DNA of 64,000 nt from Roseomonas sp. (lineage in GTDB: Bacteria > Pseudomonadota > Alphaproteobacteria > Acetobacterales > Acetobacteraceae): the NCBI GenBank assembly GCA_031180725.1, contig JAPSLO010000005.1, positions 1-64,000 on the forward strand, in the 5' to 3' direction. The notes under the pieces were generated by a model. That model saw only the letters and a program-made list of their open reading frames with translations, was not told the DNA's origin and did not search any database. The position numbers were made by a program, and so were the translations under genes. Shown here piece by piece: positions 52,612-60,628 of the stretch; the stretch's first letter is position 1; each line of letters begins with the position of its first letter.

Positions 52612-52630
52612 TCATCTGATAATAAGATGA
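52612..52630. promoter_or_regulatory. Palindromic operator between the FCD regulator and acyl-CoA dehydrogenase
   Basis: TCATCT (52612-52617) and AGATGA (52625-52630) form a perfect 6-bp inverted repeat around GATAATA. TCTGAT also occurs as a direct repeat at 52601-52606 and 52615-52620. The site lies in the 114-base divergent gap, 23 bases from the regulator start. Size and symmetry fit a GntR/FCD dimer. Confidence 0.55.
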
Positions 52631-52703
52631 TTCGACGCCTGCCTCAAGGGGTGTGGACGAGGCGCCCGCCCGGCCCGATCCTGGCCGGCGGAGGAACACG
52701 CCC

Positions 52704-53861
52704 ATGCCGCTCGACGAGGCCGCCGTCTTCGACCTGCCGGACGCGACGCGGGAACTGCGCGAGACCGCGCTAGCCTTCGCCCGCGACCGGCTGGCGCCGC
52801 ATGCCCAGGAATGGGACGAGCGGAAGCACTTCCCGGTGGACGTCCTGCGGGAAGCCGCCGAACTCGGCATGGCCGCGCTCTATGTGCGGGAGGAAAGCGG
52901 CGGTGCCGGGCTCACGCGACTGGACGCGGCCGTGGTGTTCGAGGCGCTGGCGACAGGCTGCCCGACGATCTCGGCCTTCCTGTCCATCCACAACATGGTC
53001 GCCTGGATGATCGACCGCTTCGGCGACGACGCGCAGCGCGCGGTCTGGCTGCCGAAGCTGGTGGGGATGGAAAAGATCGCCAGCTACTGCCTGACCGAGC
53101 CTGGCGCCGGCAGCGACGCGGCGGCGCTCACCACGAAGGCCGCGCGCGACAATGAAGGCTATGTGCTGAACGGCGTGAAGCAGTTCATCAGCGGGGCGGG
53201 GGCCTCGGACCTCTACCTGACCATGGTGCGCACCGGCGGGCCGGGGGCGAACGGCATCTCCGCCCTACTGGTGCCGAAGGAAACGCCAGGTCTTTCCTTC
53301 GGCACCAACGAGAAGAAGATGGGATGGAACGCCCAGCCCACCCGTCAGGTCATCTTTGAGGATGCCCGCGTGCCCGCCGATGCCCTTCTGGGCGAAGAAG
53401 GCCAGGGATTCCGCTTCGCAATGGCAGGCCTGGATGGCGGAAGGCTGAATATCGGCGCCTGTTCACTGGGCGGTGCACAACGCGCCCTCGACATCGCGCT
53501 CGCCTATGTCCAGGAACGCCGGGCATTCGGCCAGAATATCGGCAGGTTTCAGGCAACGCAGTTCCGGCTTGCCGACATGGCGACCGAGTTGGAGGCTGCG
53601 CGGACGCTGCTGTGGCGCGCCTGCGCCAAGCTGGATGGTAAGGCGCCAGACGCCACGACCTTCTGCGCCATGGCCAAGCGCTTCGCCACCGACACCGGCT
53701 TCCGCGTAGCTGATGAGGCGCTGCAACTCCTCGGAGGCTATGGGTACCTGGCCGAGTACGGCATCGAGAAGATCGTGCGGGACCTGCGCGTGCACCGCAT
53801 CCTGGAAGGCACGAACGAAATCATGCGGCTAATCGTCGCGCGCCAGATGCTCGGCCGCTGA
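52704..53861 (+). CDS. Acyl-CoA dehydrogenase (isobutyryl-CoA-dehydrogenase-like)
   Basis: This 385-residue flavoenzyme has ISAFLSIHNMVAWMIDRFG, ASYCLTEPGAGSDAAALTTKA, GVKQFISGAGASDLYLTMVRTG, ERRAFGQNIGRFQATQFRLADMATE, and ILEGTNEIMRLI. The combination resembles short branched-chain (isobutyryl-CoA) dehydrogenases. The start follows GGAGGAACACGCCC. It is divergent from the FCD regulator, sharing the palindrome above. Downstream the gene is 69 bases from a small exported-protein gene. Confidence 0.9.
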   Translation: MPLDEAAVFDLPDATRELRETALAFARDRLAPHAQEWDERKHFPVDVLREAAELGMAALYVREESGGAGLTRLDAAVVFEALATGCPTISAFLSIHNMVAWMIDRFGDDAQRAVWLPKLVGMEKIASYCLTEPGAGSDAAALTTKAARDNEGYVLNGVKQFISGAGASDLYLTMVRTGGPGANGISALLVPKETPGLSFGTNEKKMGWNAQPTRQVIFEDARVPADALLGEEGQGFRFAMAGLDGGRLNIGACSLGGAQRALDIALAYVQERRAFGQNIGRFQATQFRLADMATELEAARTLLWRACAKLDGKAPDATTFCAMAKRFATDTGFRVADEALQLLGGYGYLAEYGIEKIVRDLRVHRILEGTNEIMRLIVARQMLGR

Positions 53862-53930
53862 GGTCCCGCCGTACACACAACCTAAAGCGTCTCTGTAGGC
53901 ACAAAATTCCCTTTGTGGTAGCGTCCGGCC

Positions 53931-54377
53931 ATGCGTCAGGTTTGGCTGTTCCTGCTGTGCTGCCTGCTGGCCCAAGCCCTCCCGGCGGCGGCCCAGCCCC
54001 TGCGTTCCACTGTGGTTCCGGCGGATGCAGGCGTGGTGATCCCGCCGCGGGGACAGCCAACTCCCCCAGCGGCGCGCCCATTGCTGCCCAGCACCCTGCC
54101 GCCGCTGCCTTCCACGGCCGCCCCCGCCATGCCGATGATGCCCGCTTCAGGCGCAGGCCTGGCGGCATTGCCGGCCGCCGTGTTGCCCTTGGCGGCCGCG
54201 GCGCTGCTGGGCGGCGGCCTGCCGGGCGGTGGGGGCAGCGGCTCGGCGCCCCCACCACGCGCTGAGCGCAGGCGGCTGGACGCCGACGCCCGCCGGCGGC
54301 AGCCTGCTCGCCCTGTTCGATTGCTGATGGAATGCGAACCATGCCCAGCCGCGACGGCGCGATCTCGCGCGCCCTGA
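53931..54377 (+). CDS. Small exported Pro/Ala-rich protein
   Basis: This 148-residue protein has a Sec signal (VWLFLLCCLLAQALPAAAQ, cut after AAAQ or similar) followed by a low-complexity Pro/Ala/Met-rich region and a glycine run (LLGGGLPGGGGSGSA) that looks like one hydrophobic segment. No known domain is seen. It overlaps the M20 peptidase start by about 37 bases in another frame, so either its end or the peptidase start may be wrong. A real leader makes it likely expressed, but no function can be given. Confidence 0.5.
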   Translation: MRQVWLFLLCCLLAQALPAAAQPLRSTVVPADAGVVIPPRGQPTPPAARPLLPSTLPPLPSTAAPAMPMMPASGAGLAALPAAVLPLAAAALLGGGLPGGGGSGSAPPPRAERRRLDADARRRQPARPVRLLMECEPCPAATARSRAP

Positions 54378-55738
54378 CCTTCTTCGACAATGGCAGCTTC
54401 GAATCTCTCCTCGGGCGCTTGGTGGCCTTTCCGTCCACTTCGCAGGAAGCGGAGGCCGGCCCGGCCCTGACCCGCTATCTGGAAGAAGGACTGCGTCCCT
54501 GGATTAGCAGCATGGGCTTCGAGGTGCAGGTGCACCCGAACCCGAAGCCCGGCTTCGGCCCCATCCTGACCGCGTCCCGCGTCGAGGATCCCACTCGCCC
54601 CACCGTGCTGATCTACGGACATGGCGATACGGTGCGCGGGCTGGATGACCAGTGGGCCCCCGGTCTGAAGCCTTGGGAGCTGAAAGCCGAGCCCGACCGC
54701 TGGTACGGCCGCGGCACCGCCGACAACAAGGGGCAGCACGCGCTGAACCTCGCGGCCCTGGAGGCCGTGTTGGCCGAGCGCGGCGGCAAGCTGGGCTTCA
54801 ACGTGAAGCTCTGCATCGAGACTGCGGAGGAACGCGGCTCCACTGGGCTTCGGGAGTTCGTGGCAGGCAACAAGGATCTTCTGGCCGCCGATGTGCTGAT
54901 CGCCAGCGACGGGCCGCGCGTTGAACCGGACCTGCCCACGATCACCACGGGCACGCGCGGCACCTGGCATTGCGACCTGGCGATCCGGCTGCGTCCGGGC
55001 GGCGTGCATTCCGGCCATTGGGGCGGGCTGACGCGTGACCCGGCGGTGCTGCTCGCGCATGCGCTGACCACCATCATGGACCGCAACGGCAAGATCCTGG
55101 TGCGCGACTGGCTGCCCCCGGCCTTTCCGCCCGCAGTGCGCGAATTGCTGAAGGGCTGCCCTGTGGGCGGCGGCGGAGAGGCGGCGACGGTGGACGAGGG
55201 CTGGGGCGAGCCCGGCCTGACCTCCGCCGAGAAGATCTATGGTTGGCAAAGCTTCATCGTGCTGGCCATGGTTTCCGGCCGGCCGGAGAACCCGGTCAAC
55301 GCGGTGGCGCCCGAAGCACGCGCGCATTGCCAGATCCGCTACACCGTGGATGCGGATACCGCCCGCTTCGAGCCGGCGCTGCGCGCTCATCTGGATGCGC
55401 ACGGCTACGACTTCGTGAAGATCGAGAACGCCTATATCCGCATGCCGGCCAGCCGCACCGACCCTGGCAATCCCTGGGTGGGCTGGACGCGCGCCTCCAT
55501 GGAGAAGTCGCTGGGGAAGCGGGTGCAGGTGATCCCGAACAGCTCCGGCGGCCTGCCGGGCGATGTTTTCGTTGATCATCTGGGTGTGCCGCTCGTCTGG
55601 ATCCCGCACAGCTACAGCGGTTGCAAGCAACACGGCCCTGATGAGCACCTGCTGAAGACAACAGCGCGAGAGGGTATCACGGCCTTCACCGGCATCTGGT
55701 GGGATCTCGGCGAGAGCGGGGTTCCGGCCAAGGGTTGA
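54341..55738 (+). CDS. M20-family metallopeptidase
   Basis: This 465-residue zinc peptidase/deacylase has metal ligands in LIYGHGDTV, GRGTADNKGQHALN and IETAEERGSTGLREF with the catalytic Glu pair, and a dimerisation domain with RPGGVHSGHWGG. A C-terminal HSYSGCKQHGPDEHLL supplies the last His. There is no signal peptide, so it acts in the cytoplasm on dipeptides or N-acyl amino acids. The start may be 54341 (Met-Pro-Ser) or 54332. The gene starts inside the end of the small exported ORF. Confidence 0.9.
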   Translation: MPSRDGAISRALTFFDNGSFESLLGRLVAFPSTSQEAEAGPALTRYLEEGLRPWISSMGFEVQVHPNPKPGFGPILTASRVEDPTRPTVLIYGHGDTVRGLDDQWAPGLKPWELKAEPDRWYGRGTADNKGQHALNLAALEAVLAERGGKLGFNVKLCIETAEERGSTGLREFVAGNKDLLAADVLIASDGPRVEPDLPTITTGTRGTWHCDLAIRLRPGGVHSGHWGGLTRDPAVLLAHALTTIMDRNGKILVRDWLPPAFPPAVRELLKGCPVGGGGEAATVDEGWGEPGLTSAEKIYGWQSFIVLAMVSGRPENPVNAVAPEARAHCQIRYTVDADTARFEPALRAHLDAHGYDFVKIENAYIRMPASRTDPGNPWVGWTRASMEKSLGKRVQVIPNSSGGLPGDVFVDHLGVPLVWIPHSYSGCKQHGPDEHLLKTTAREGITAFTGIWWDLGESGVPAKG

Positions 55739-55880
55739 TTGCGGCCCGATCGTGGCAGGGTTGTAGGGTACCGTTACGTTTTCTCACGCCTCGGCACCCT
55801 CTCCGCAATGCGTGCGTTGCAGGGACTTCCCATTCTCCGGATTGAGCCGGATCGGCCGGCCAAGAGGAGACACGAGCCAC

Positions 55881-56489
55881 ATGAAGACCTCTCGCATTGC
55901 CATTCTGGCCGGCGCTGCAGTGTTAGCCGCCGGCGCGGCCCTGGTCCCTGCACTGGCGCAGCCGGTGCCGCCTCCGGGTGGTCCGGCTAGCCATGGCCGC
56001 CATGCCGCCGGCGTGCCCGGCTTCGCACTCGGTGAGGCTTTCGCGCGCGCCGATACGAACAACGACGGCAGCGTCAGCCGCAACGAGGGTTGGACGTGGC
56101 TGCAGGCGCGCTTCGGTGAGGTGGACGCCAACCGGGATGGTGGCGTGACCATGGAGGAATTCCGAGCCTGGGCGCAGACGCGGCGTGGCGGCCGAACCTC
56201 GCCGGCGGACAGGCAGCGTCCGGCTGATGAGCGCGGACAGGGCATGTTCCGGGCCTTGGACGCGAATGCCGATGGGCGGGTTACTCAGGAAGAGATCCGC
56301 CCCTTCGCCGAGGCGATGTTCCGTATGCGGGACCGCAACAGCGACGGGCAGCTTTCGCGTGAGGAGGTGATGCCGCGGCGCATGGCAATGCATGGCCACC
56401 GCCACAGCCTCCATCACGGTCCGGGCGGTGAGCGCGGCGGGCCGCCTGCGGCAACACCGGCACCGACGCCAGCACCCCAGTCGAACTAA
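55881..56489 (+). CDS. Exported EF-hand calcium-binding protein
   Basis: This 202-residue protein has a signal peptide (ILAGAAVLAAGAALVPALAQ) and four EF-hand loops: DTNNDGSVSRNE, DANRDGGVTMEE, DANADGRVTQEE and DRNSDGQLSREE. Each has the acidic residues at positions 1, 3, 5 and 12. A His/Pro-rich tail follows. It is likely a periplasmic calcium buffer or sensor. The start at 55881 follows AAGAGGAGA. It converges on the indolepyruvate oxidoreductase gene, with a strong hairpin between them. Confidence 0.9.
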   Translation: MKTSRIAILAGAAVLAAGAALVPALAQPVPPPGGPASHGRHAAGVPGFALGEAFARADTNNDGSVSRNEGWTWLQARFGEVDANRDGGVTMEEFRAWAQTRRGGRTSPADRQRPADERGQGMFRALDANADGRVTQEEIRPFAEAMFRMRDRNSDGQLSREEVMPRRMAMHGHRHSLHHGPGGERGGPPAATPAPTPAPQSN

Positions 56490-56512
56490 CTGGCGTCGGC
56501 CTTCGCCAGTCT

Positions 56513-56538
56513 GGGGAGGGAGGCAAGCCTCTCTCCCC
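56513..56538 (+). terminator. Strong hairpin between convergent genes
   Basis: GGGGAGGGAGGC (56513-56524) pairs with GCCTCTCTCCCC (56527-56538), 12 positions with one G-U pair and a very tight AA loop. A weaker repeat ACTGGCG/CGCCAGT sits at 56489-56510. There is no T-run. Location between two convergent gene ends suggests a terminator or RNA stability element for the EF-hand gene. Confidence 0.5.
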
Positions 56539-56568
56539 GGCAGTCTGCACTTCCCCCGCCGCGCAGTG

Positions 56569-59500
56569 CTACGCGCCGTGGTCGGGCAATAGGGCCGCAA
56601 TCTCCGCCCAGCGCGCCCGCACCTTCTGCACATTGCGTGCCTTGATCGGGCCGAAGCCCTTGATGCCTTCGGCCGCCTCCGCCCACTCGCAAATAGTGGC
56701 GTGGGTGGCGGGCGACAATTTCGGGAGCATGCCGGCGATCGCGTCTTGATACTCGCCGATCAGCGCACGCTCCATTCGCCGTTCCTCCGTATGGCCGAAA
56801 GGATCGAGTGGCGTGAAGCGCAGCCGCTTGCCATGCCGCAGCAGCCCCATGACGGAAAACATCCAGGGCCCGAAGCGACGCTTCGCCGGTAGCCCGGTGT
56901 TCGGGTCCTGCCTGGAGAGAAGCGGCGGGGAAAGGTTCATCTCGAGCCGGGGCTGCCCGGTGAAATCATGCGCCAACTGTGCCTTCCATTCCGGAAGGCT
57001 GTGCAGCCGCGCCACCTCATATTCATCCTTGAAGGCCATCAGGCGGTACAACTGCGCTGCCACGGCGCGCGCCAAGCGATCCTCGCCTGGCACCACACGG
57101 GCTTCAGTGGCGCGAGCTGCCGCCACGAATTCCGCATAGCGGCGTGCGTAGCGCGCATTCTGGTAGTCCGTCAGATCTGCGGTGCAGCGGGCGATGAGCT
57201 CGTCCAGCGTCTCGGTGCGCGGCGGCGCCGCTTCGCACCCTTCCAGAGCGGCGCGGCGCCCAAGCGCAAAGGCGGCCAGATTGCGCTCCACCTGCGCGCC
57301 GTTCAGGCGGATCGCCTGCTCGATCGCCGCGGCCGAAACCGGCACCAAGCCACGCTGGAAGGCACCGCCCAGCAGCCAAATATTGAGGTAGATTGCGTCG
57401 CCAAGCTGCTCCAGCACTTCGGTGCTGGCGTGCAGCGGGTGCGTCTCGCGACAGGCGCGGCGCAGGCTATCCAGCATGGCTTCCGGAACGTATTTCGTGC
57501 TGGTGTCGCGCACGAACTGCGCGGTCGGTGCGAGGTCGGCGTTGATGATCGCTACCGTCCGCTCCGGCCCCAGCAGCGGGCGCGCGCCGCGGCCATGCGC
57601 CACCACCATGTCGGAGGCGAGCAGCACATCTACTTGGCCTGCCCCGATGCGGGGGCTGGGAATAGTATCTTCAGCCGTGCCCTGACGGCCGATGCGAAGC
57701 TGCACGAAAACGCCGCCGCCTTTTTGAGCAAGGCCCAGCGAGTCCACGCTACGGGTCGGCCGACCGTCGATATGCGCGGCCATCGCAAGGATGGCACCCA
57801 AGGCGGTCACGCCCTGGCCGCCGACCCCAGCCACCAGGATGTTCCAGGCCCGACCATCCACGGGCTCCGGCAGCACGGGGTCCGGCAAGGCACCATCTGG
57901 CACGGCCACGGGCTTCGGCCTCGCCGGCTCCGCGTCGACGAGGGTGACGAAGGAGGGGCAGAAGCCCTGCACGCAGGAGAGGTCCTGGTTGCAGGCGGAC
58001 TGATCGATCTTACGCTTGCGCCCCCAGGGCGTCGCTAACGGCTCTACCGCGATGCAGTTGGAGACGCGAGAGCATTCGCCGCAGTCTTCGCACACACGAG
58101 GGTTGATTACCGCGCGACGATCCGCCTGCGCAGCCTTGCCGCGCTTGCGCTTGCGGCGGCGCTCCGTGGCGCATTCCTGATCATAGATCAGTGCCGTCAC
58201 GCCCGGTATTTCCCGCAGCTCCTTCTGCACGGCATCGAGTTCAGCGCGCGGATGATATGTGACGCCCCGGGGCATCTCCGGATCACCTTGATGCCGCCCC
58301 GGATCATCGGACACGATGGCAATGCGCTGCACGCCCTCCGCGCGGACCTGGGCCGCGATGCGAGGGACGCCGAGCTCTCCTTCCACTGCTTGCCCCCCCG
58401 TCATCGCCACGGCGGAGTTCACCAGGATCTTGAAGGTGATGTTCGCATTTGCTGCCACCGCGGCCCGCAAGGCGAGGCTGCCGCTGTGCGACCAGGTGCC
58501 ATCGCCGATATTGGCGAAGATGTGTCGCTCGTCCGTGAAGTCCTTGATGCCGAGCCAGGGCACGCCTTCCCCCCCCATCTGCGTGAAGGGCAGCGAGTTG
58601 CGCTCCGGCATCTTGGTGACGAGCCAATGGCAGCCAATCCCGGCTAGGCCGCGCGAACCCTCCGGCACCCTGGTGCTGGTGTTATGCGGGCAGCCGGGGC
58701 AGTAGAAGGGATCGCGCACCGAAATCGGATCGGCCGCGCCGCGTTCCAGCGCCTCGATTTCCCGCAGACGAGCAGAAAGGGCCTCAGTGCGCAGAGACTC
58801 GGGCAAGCGCATGGCCAGAGCCCGCAGCATCTGAGCGGAGTCCAACTCACCAAGCTCGGACAGCAACGGAGCGCCACGCTCGTCACGCTTACCGACGACG
58901 CGGGGCCGGTGCGCCAGAGGATAAAGCGCCTCCTTCAGTTGCGGCTCCAGGAAGGCGCGACGGTCCTCGATGACCAGCACCTCCTCCAGCCCCTGGGCGA
59001 AGGCGCATGCCGCTTCGGCATCCAATGGCCAGGCCAGGCCGACTTTCCAGATGCGAAGGCCATTGGCGCGAGCGAAGTCCGTCGAGATCCCGGCATCGGC
59101 AAGCGCCTGGCGCAGCGTAGCAAAGGCCTTGCCGCGTACCACAATCCCGTAGCGAGCATTCGGGCTGTCCACCACCACGCGGTCAAAGCCGTTGGCGCGA
59201 GCGAAGGCGCTGGCGGCGGGTAGCTTGAACAGGCGCAGGCGGCGTTCCTGCGCCACGGCGGGATCGGGCATCCGCAGATGTACGCCGTCCGGCGGCAGGT
59301 CGAAGCGCGGCTCCACAGTGGTATAAGCGGCCGGGTCGACGCGCAGCGTGGCCGCAGCATCCATCGTCTCCGCTACGCATTTCAGGCCGACCCAGACGCC
59401 GGCATAGCGGCTGAGCGCCAATCCCTTGATGCCGAACTCCAGCACCTCCGCCACCTCGGCGGGATCAAGCACCGGAATTTCCAGATCCTGGAAGGTGATC

Positions 59501-60009
59501 TCGCAACCGGAGGTCACTGTGGACGACTTTGCCGCCGGGTCATCACCCGAGAGCGCCAGCACGCCGCCCTTTGGCATCGTGCCCGCTGAATTGGCATGGC
59601 GCAGCACGTCGCCACTGCGGTCCGTGCCTGGTCCCTTGCCGTACCAGATACCGAACACGCCCTCGTACCTTGCGCCCGGAGACAGATGGATCTGCTGCGT
59701 GCCCCAGACTGCTGTGGCAGCCAAGTCCTCATTCAGGCCCGGGTTGAAGACGATATTGGCAGCTTTGAGCCGGTCCGCCTGCTTCGCCAACTCCTTATCG
59801 TAGCCGCCAAGCGGGGAGCCACGGTAGCCGCTGATATAGCCGGCGGTGTTCCAGCCCAGCGCCTCGTCAATCTGCCGGCGGAGCAGCGGCAGGCGCACCA
59901 GCGCCTGGATGCCGGTCATCACCACCGGCTCGCCGGCGGCATTCCATCGGTCGTCCAGACTAACCTGCGGACGTTGGAGGCTGCCCATGGGCGCTGTCTC
60001 CCCGCTCAT
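56569..60009 (-). CDS. Fused indolepyruvate ferredoxin oxidoreductase
   Basis: This 1146-residue single chain contains an alpha-type part (residues about 1-720) and a gamma-type part (about 760-1146). It has GYRGSPLGGYD and NEDLAATAVWGTQ near the start, a TPP-binding segment GDGTWSHSGSLALRAAVAANANITFKILVN, and CPGCPHNTS. The Fe-S segments CEDCGECSRVSNC and CNQDLSCVQGFC bind clusters. The gamma part begins ILVAGVGGQGVTALGAILAMA. It decarboxylates aryl-pyruvates from amino acids using ferredoxin. The start at 60009 is preferred, after GGGAAG. It is divergent from an Lrp regulator. Confidence 0.94.
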   Translation of the reverse strand: MSGETAPMGSLQRPQVSLDDRWNAAGEPVVMTGIQALVRLPLLRRQIDEALGWNTAGYISGYRGSPLGGYDKELAKQADRLKAANIVFNPGLNEDLAATAVWGTQQIHLSPGARYEGVFGIWYGKGPGTDRSGDVLRHANSAGTMPKGGVLALSGDDPAAKSSTVTSGCEITFQDLEIPVLDPAEVAEVLEFGIKGLALSRYAGVWVGLKCVAETMDAAATLRVDPAAYTTVEPRFDLPPDGVHLRMPDPAVAQERRLRLFKLPAASAFARANGFDRVVVDSPNARYGIVVRGKAFATLRQALADAGISTDFARANGLRIWKVGLAWPLDAEAACAFAQGLEEVLVIEDRRAFLEPQLKEALYPLAHRPRVVGKRDERGAPLLSELGELDSAQMLRALAMRLPESLRTEALSARLREIEALERGAADPISVRDPFYCPGCPHNTSTRVPEGSRGLAGIGCHWLVTKMPERNSLPFTQMGGEGVPWLGIKDFTDERHIFANIGDGTWSHSGSLALRAAVAANANITFKILVNSAVAMTGGQAVEGELGVPRIAAQVRAEGVQRIAIVSDDPGRHQGDPEMPRGVTYHPRAELDAVQKELREIPGVTALIYDQECATERRRKRKRGKAAQADRRAVINPRVCEDCGECSRVSNCIAVEPLATPWGRKRKIDQSACNQDLSCVQGFCPSFVTLVDAEPARPKPVAVPDGALPDPVLPEPVDGRAWNILVAGVGGQGVTALGAILAMAAHIDGRPTRSVDSLGLAQKGGGVFVQLRIGRQGTAEDTIPSPRIGAGQVDVLLASDMVVAHGRGARPLLGPERTVAIINADLAPTAQFVRDTSTKYVPEAMLDSLRRACRETHPLHASTEVLEQLGDAIYLNIWLLGGAFQRGLVPVSAAAIEQAIRLNGAQVERNLAAFALGRRAALEGCEAAPPRTETLDELIARCTADLTDYQNARYARRYAEFVAAARATEARVVPGEDRLARAVAAQLYRLMAFKDEYEVARLHSLPEWKAQLAHDFTGQPRLEMNLSPPLLSRQDPNTGLPAKRRFGPWMFSVMGLLRHGKRLRFTPLDPFGHTEERRMERALIGEYQDAIAGMLPKLSPATHATICEWAEAAEGIKGFGPIKARNVQKVRARWAEIAALLPDHGA

Positions 60010-60113
60010 CTTCCCAAACGTAATCCCCGCAACGCTTCCGGGTTGCATGCTGGGAAGGATGGCCCGGCAGCACTAGAGAGTGCTTCCGTATTCTATTGTG
60101 CAGCGCCGAAGGT

Positions 60114-60130
60114 TCGGAATACGATTCCGA
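60114..60130. promoter_or_regulatory. Perfect palindrome at the Lrp-type regulator start
   Basis: TCGGAAT (60114-60120) and ATTCCGA (60124-60130) form a perfect 7-bp inverted repeat with an ACG spacer, ending one base before the regulator ATG (60132). It lies in the 122-base gap with the divergent oxidoreductase and covers the regulator's ribosome-binding zone. It is a good candidate for self-binding by the Lrp protein and for control of both genes. Confidence 0.55.
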
Positions 60131-60131
60131 G

Positions 60132-60587
60132 ATGGATGCCATTGACAAGAAGATCCTGCGGACCCTCGCAAAGCATGGCCGGCTGAGCAACGCCGAGCTG
60201 GCGGAGAAGGTCGGCCTCTCAGCCTCACCCTGCTGGACACGGGTGAAGCGGCTGGAACAGGCCGGCGTGATCCAGGGCTATGCCGCGCTGCTGAACCAGG
60301 CCGCTCTCGGCCTTCCAGATACGGTGTTCCTGGAAGTGATGATGGAGCGTCACGACGAGGAGCAGTTGCGACGCTTCGAGGCCGCAGTGAAGGACATTCC
60401 AGAGATCCTGGAATGCCATCTGGTGACCGGCGAATACGACTACGTCATCAAAGCCGCCGTCGGTGGCACTATGGGCTATGAGCGATTGCTGCGCGATAAG
60501 CTGTATCGCCTGCCGGGAGTCCGCCACACGCGCAGCAGCTTCGCATTGCGCTGCCTGAAACGGGAGATTTCCCCGACACCGGAATAG
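60132..60587 (+). CDS. Lrp/AsnC-family transcriptional regulator
   Basis: This 151-residue regulator has an N-terminal helix-turn-helix (RTLAKHGRLSNAELAEKVGLS, then CWTRVKRLEQAGVIQGY) and a C-terminal RAM/ligand domain with LECHLVTGEYDYVIKAAV. Lrp-type regulators sense amino acids. Being divergent from the indolepyruvate oxidoreductase fits control of aromatic or branched amino-acid breakdown. The start at 60132 is chosen for the usual Lrp length. It ends 41 bases before the convergent RTX gene. Confidence 0.93.
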   Translation: MDAIDKKILRTLAKHGRLSNAELAEKVGLSASPCWTRVKRLEQAGVIQGYAALLNQAALGLPDTVFLEVMMERHDEEQLRRFEAAVKDIPEILECHLVTGEYDYVIKAAVGGTMGYERLLRDKLYRLPGVRHTRSSFALRCLKREISPTPE

Positions 60588-60628
60588 GATGGCGCCATGC
60601 CATCGCCCACTAGGCTGGCACTGGCAAC

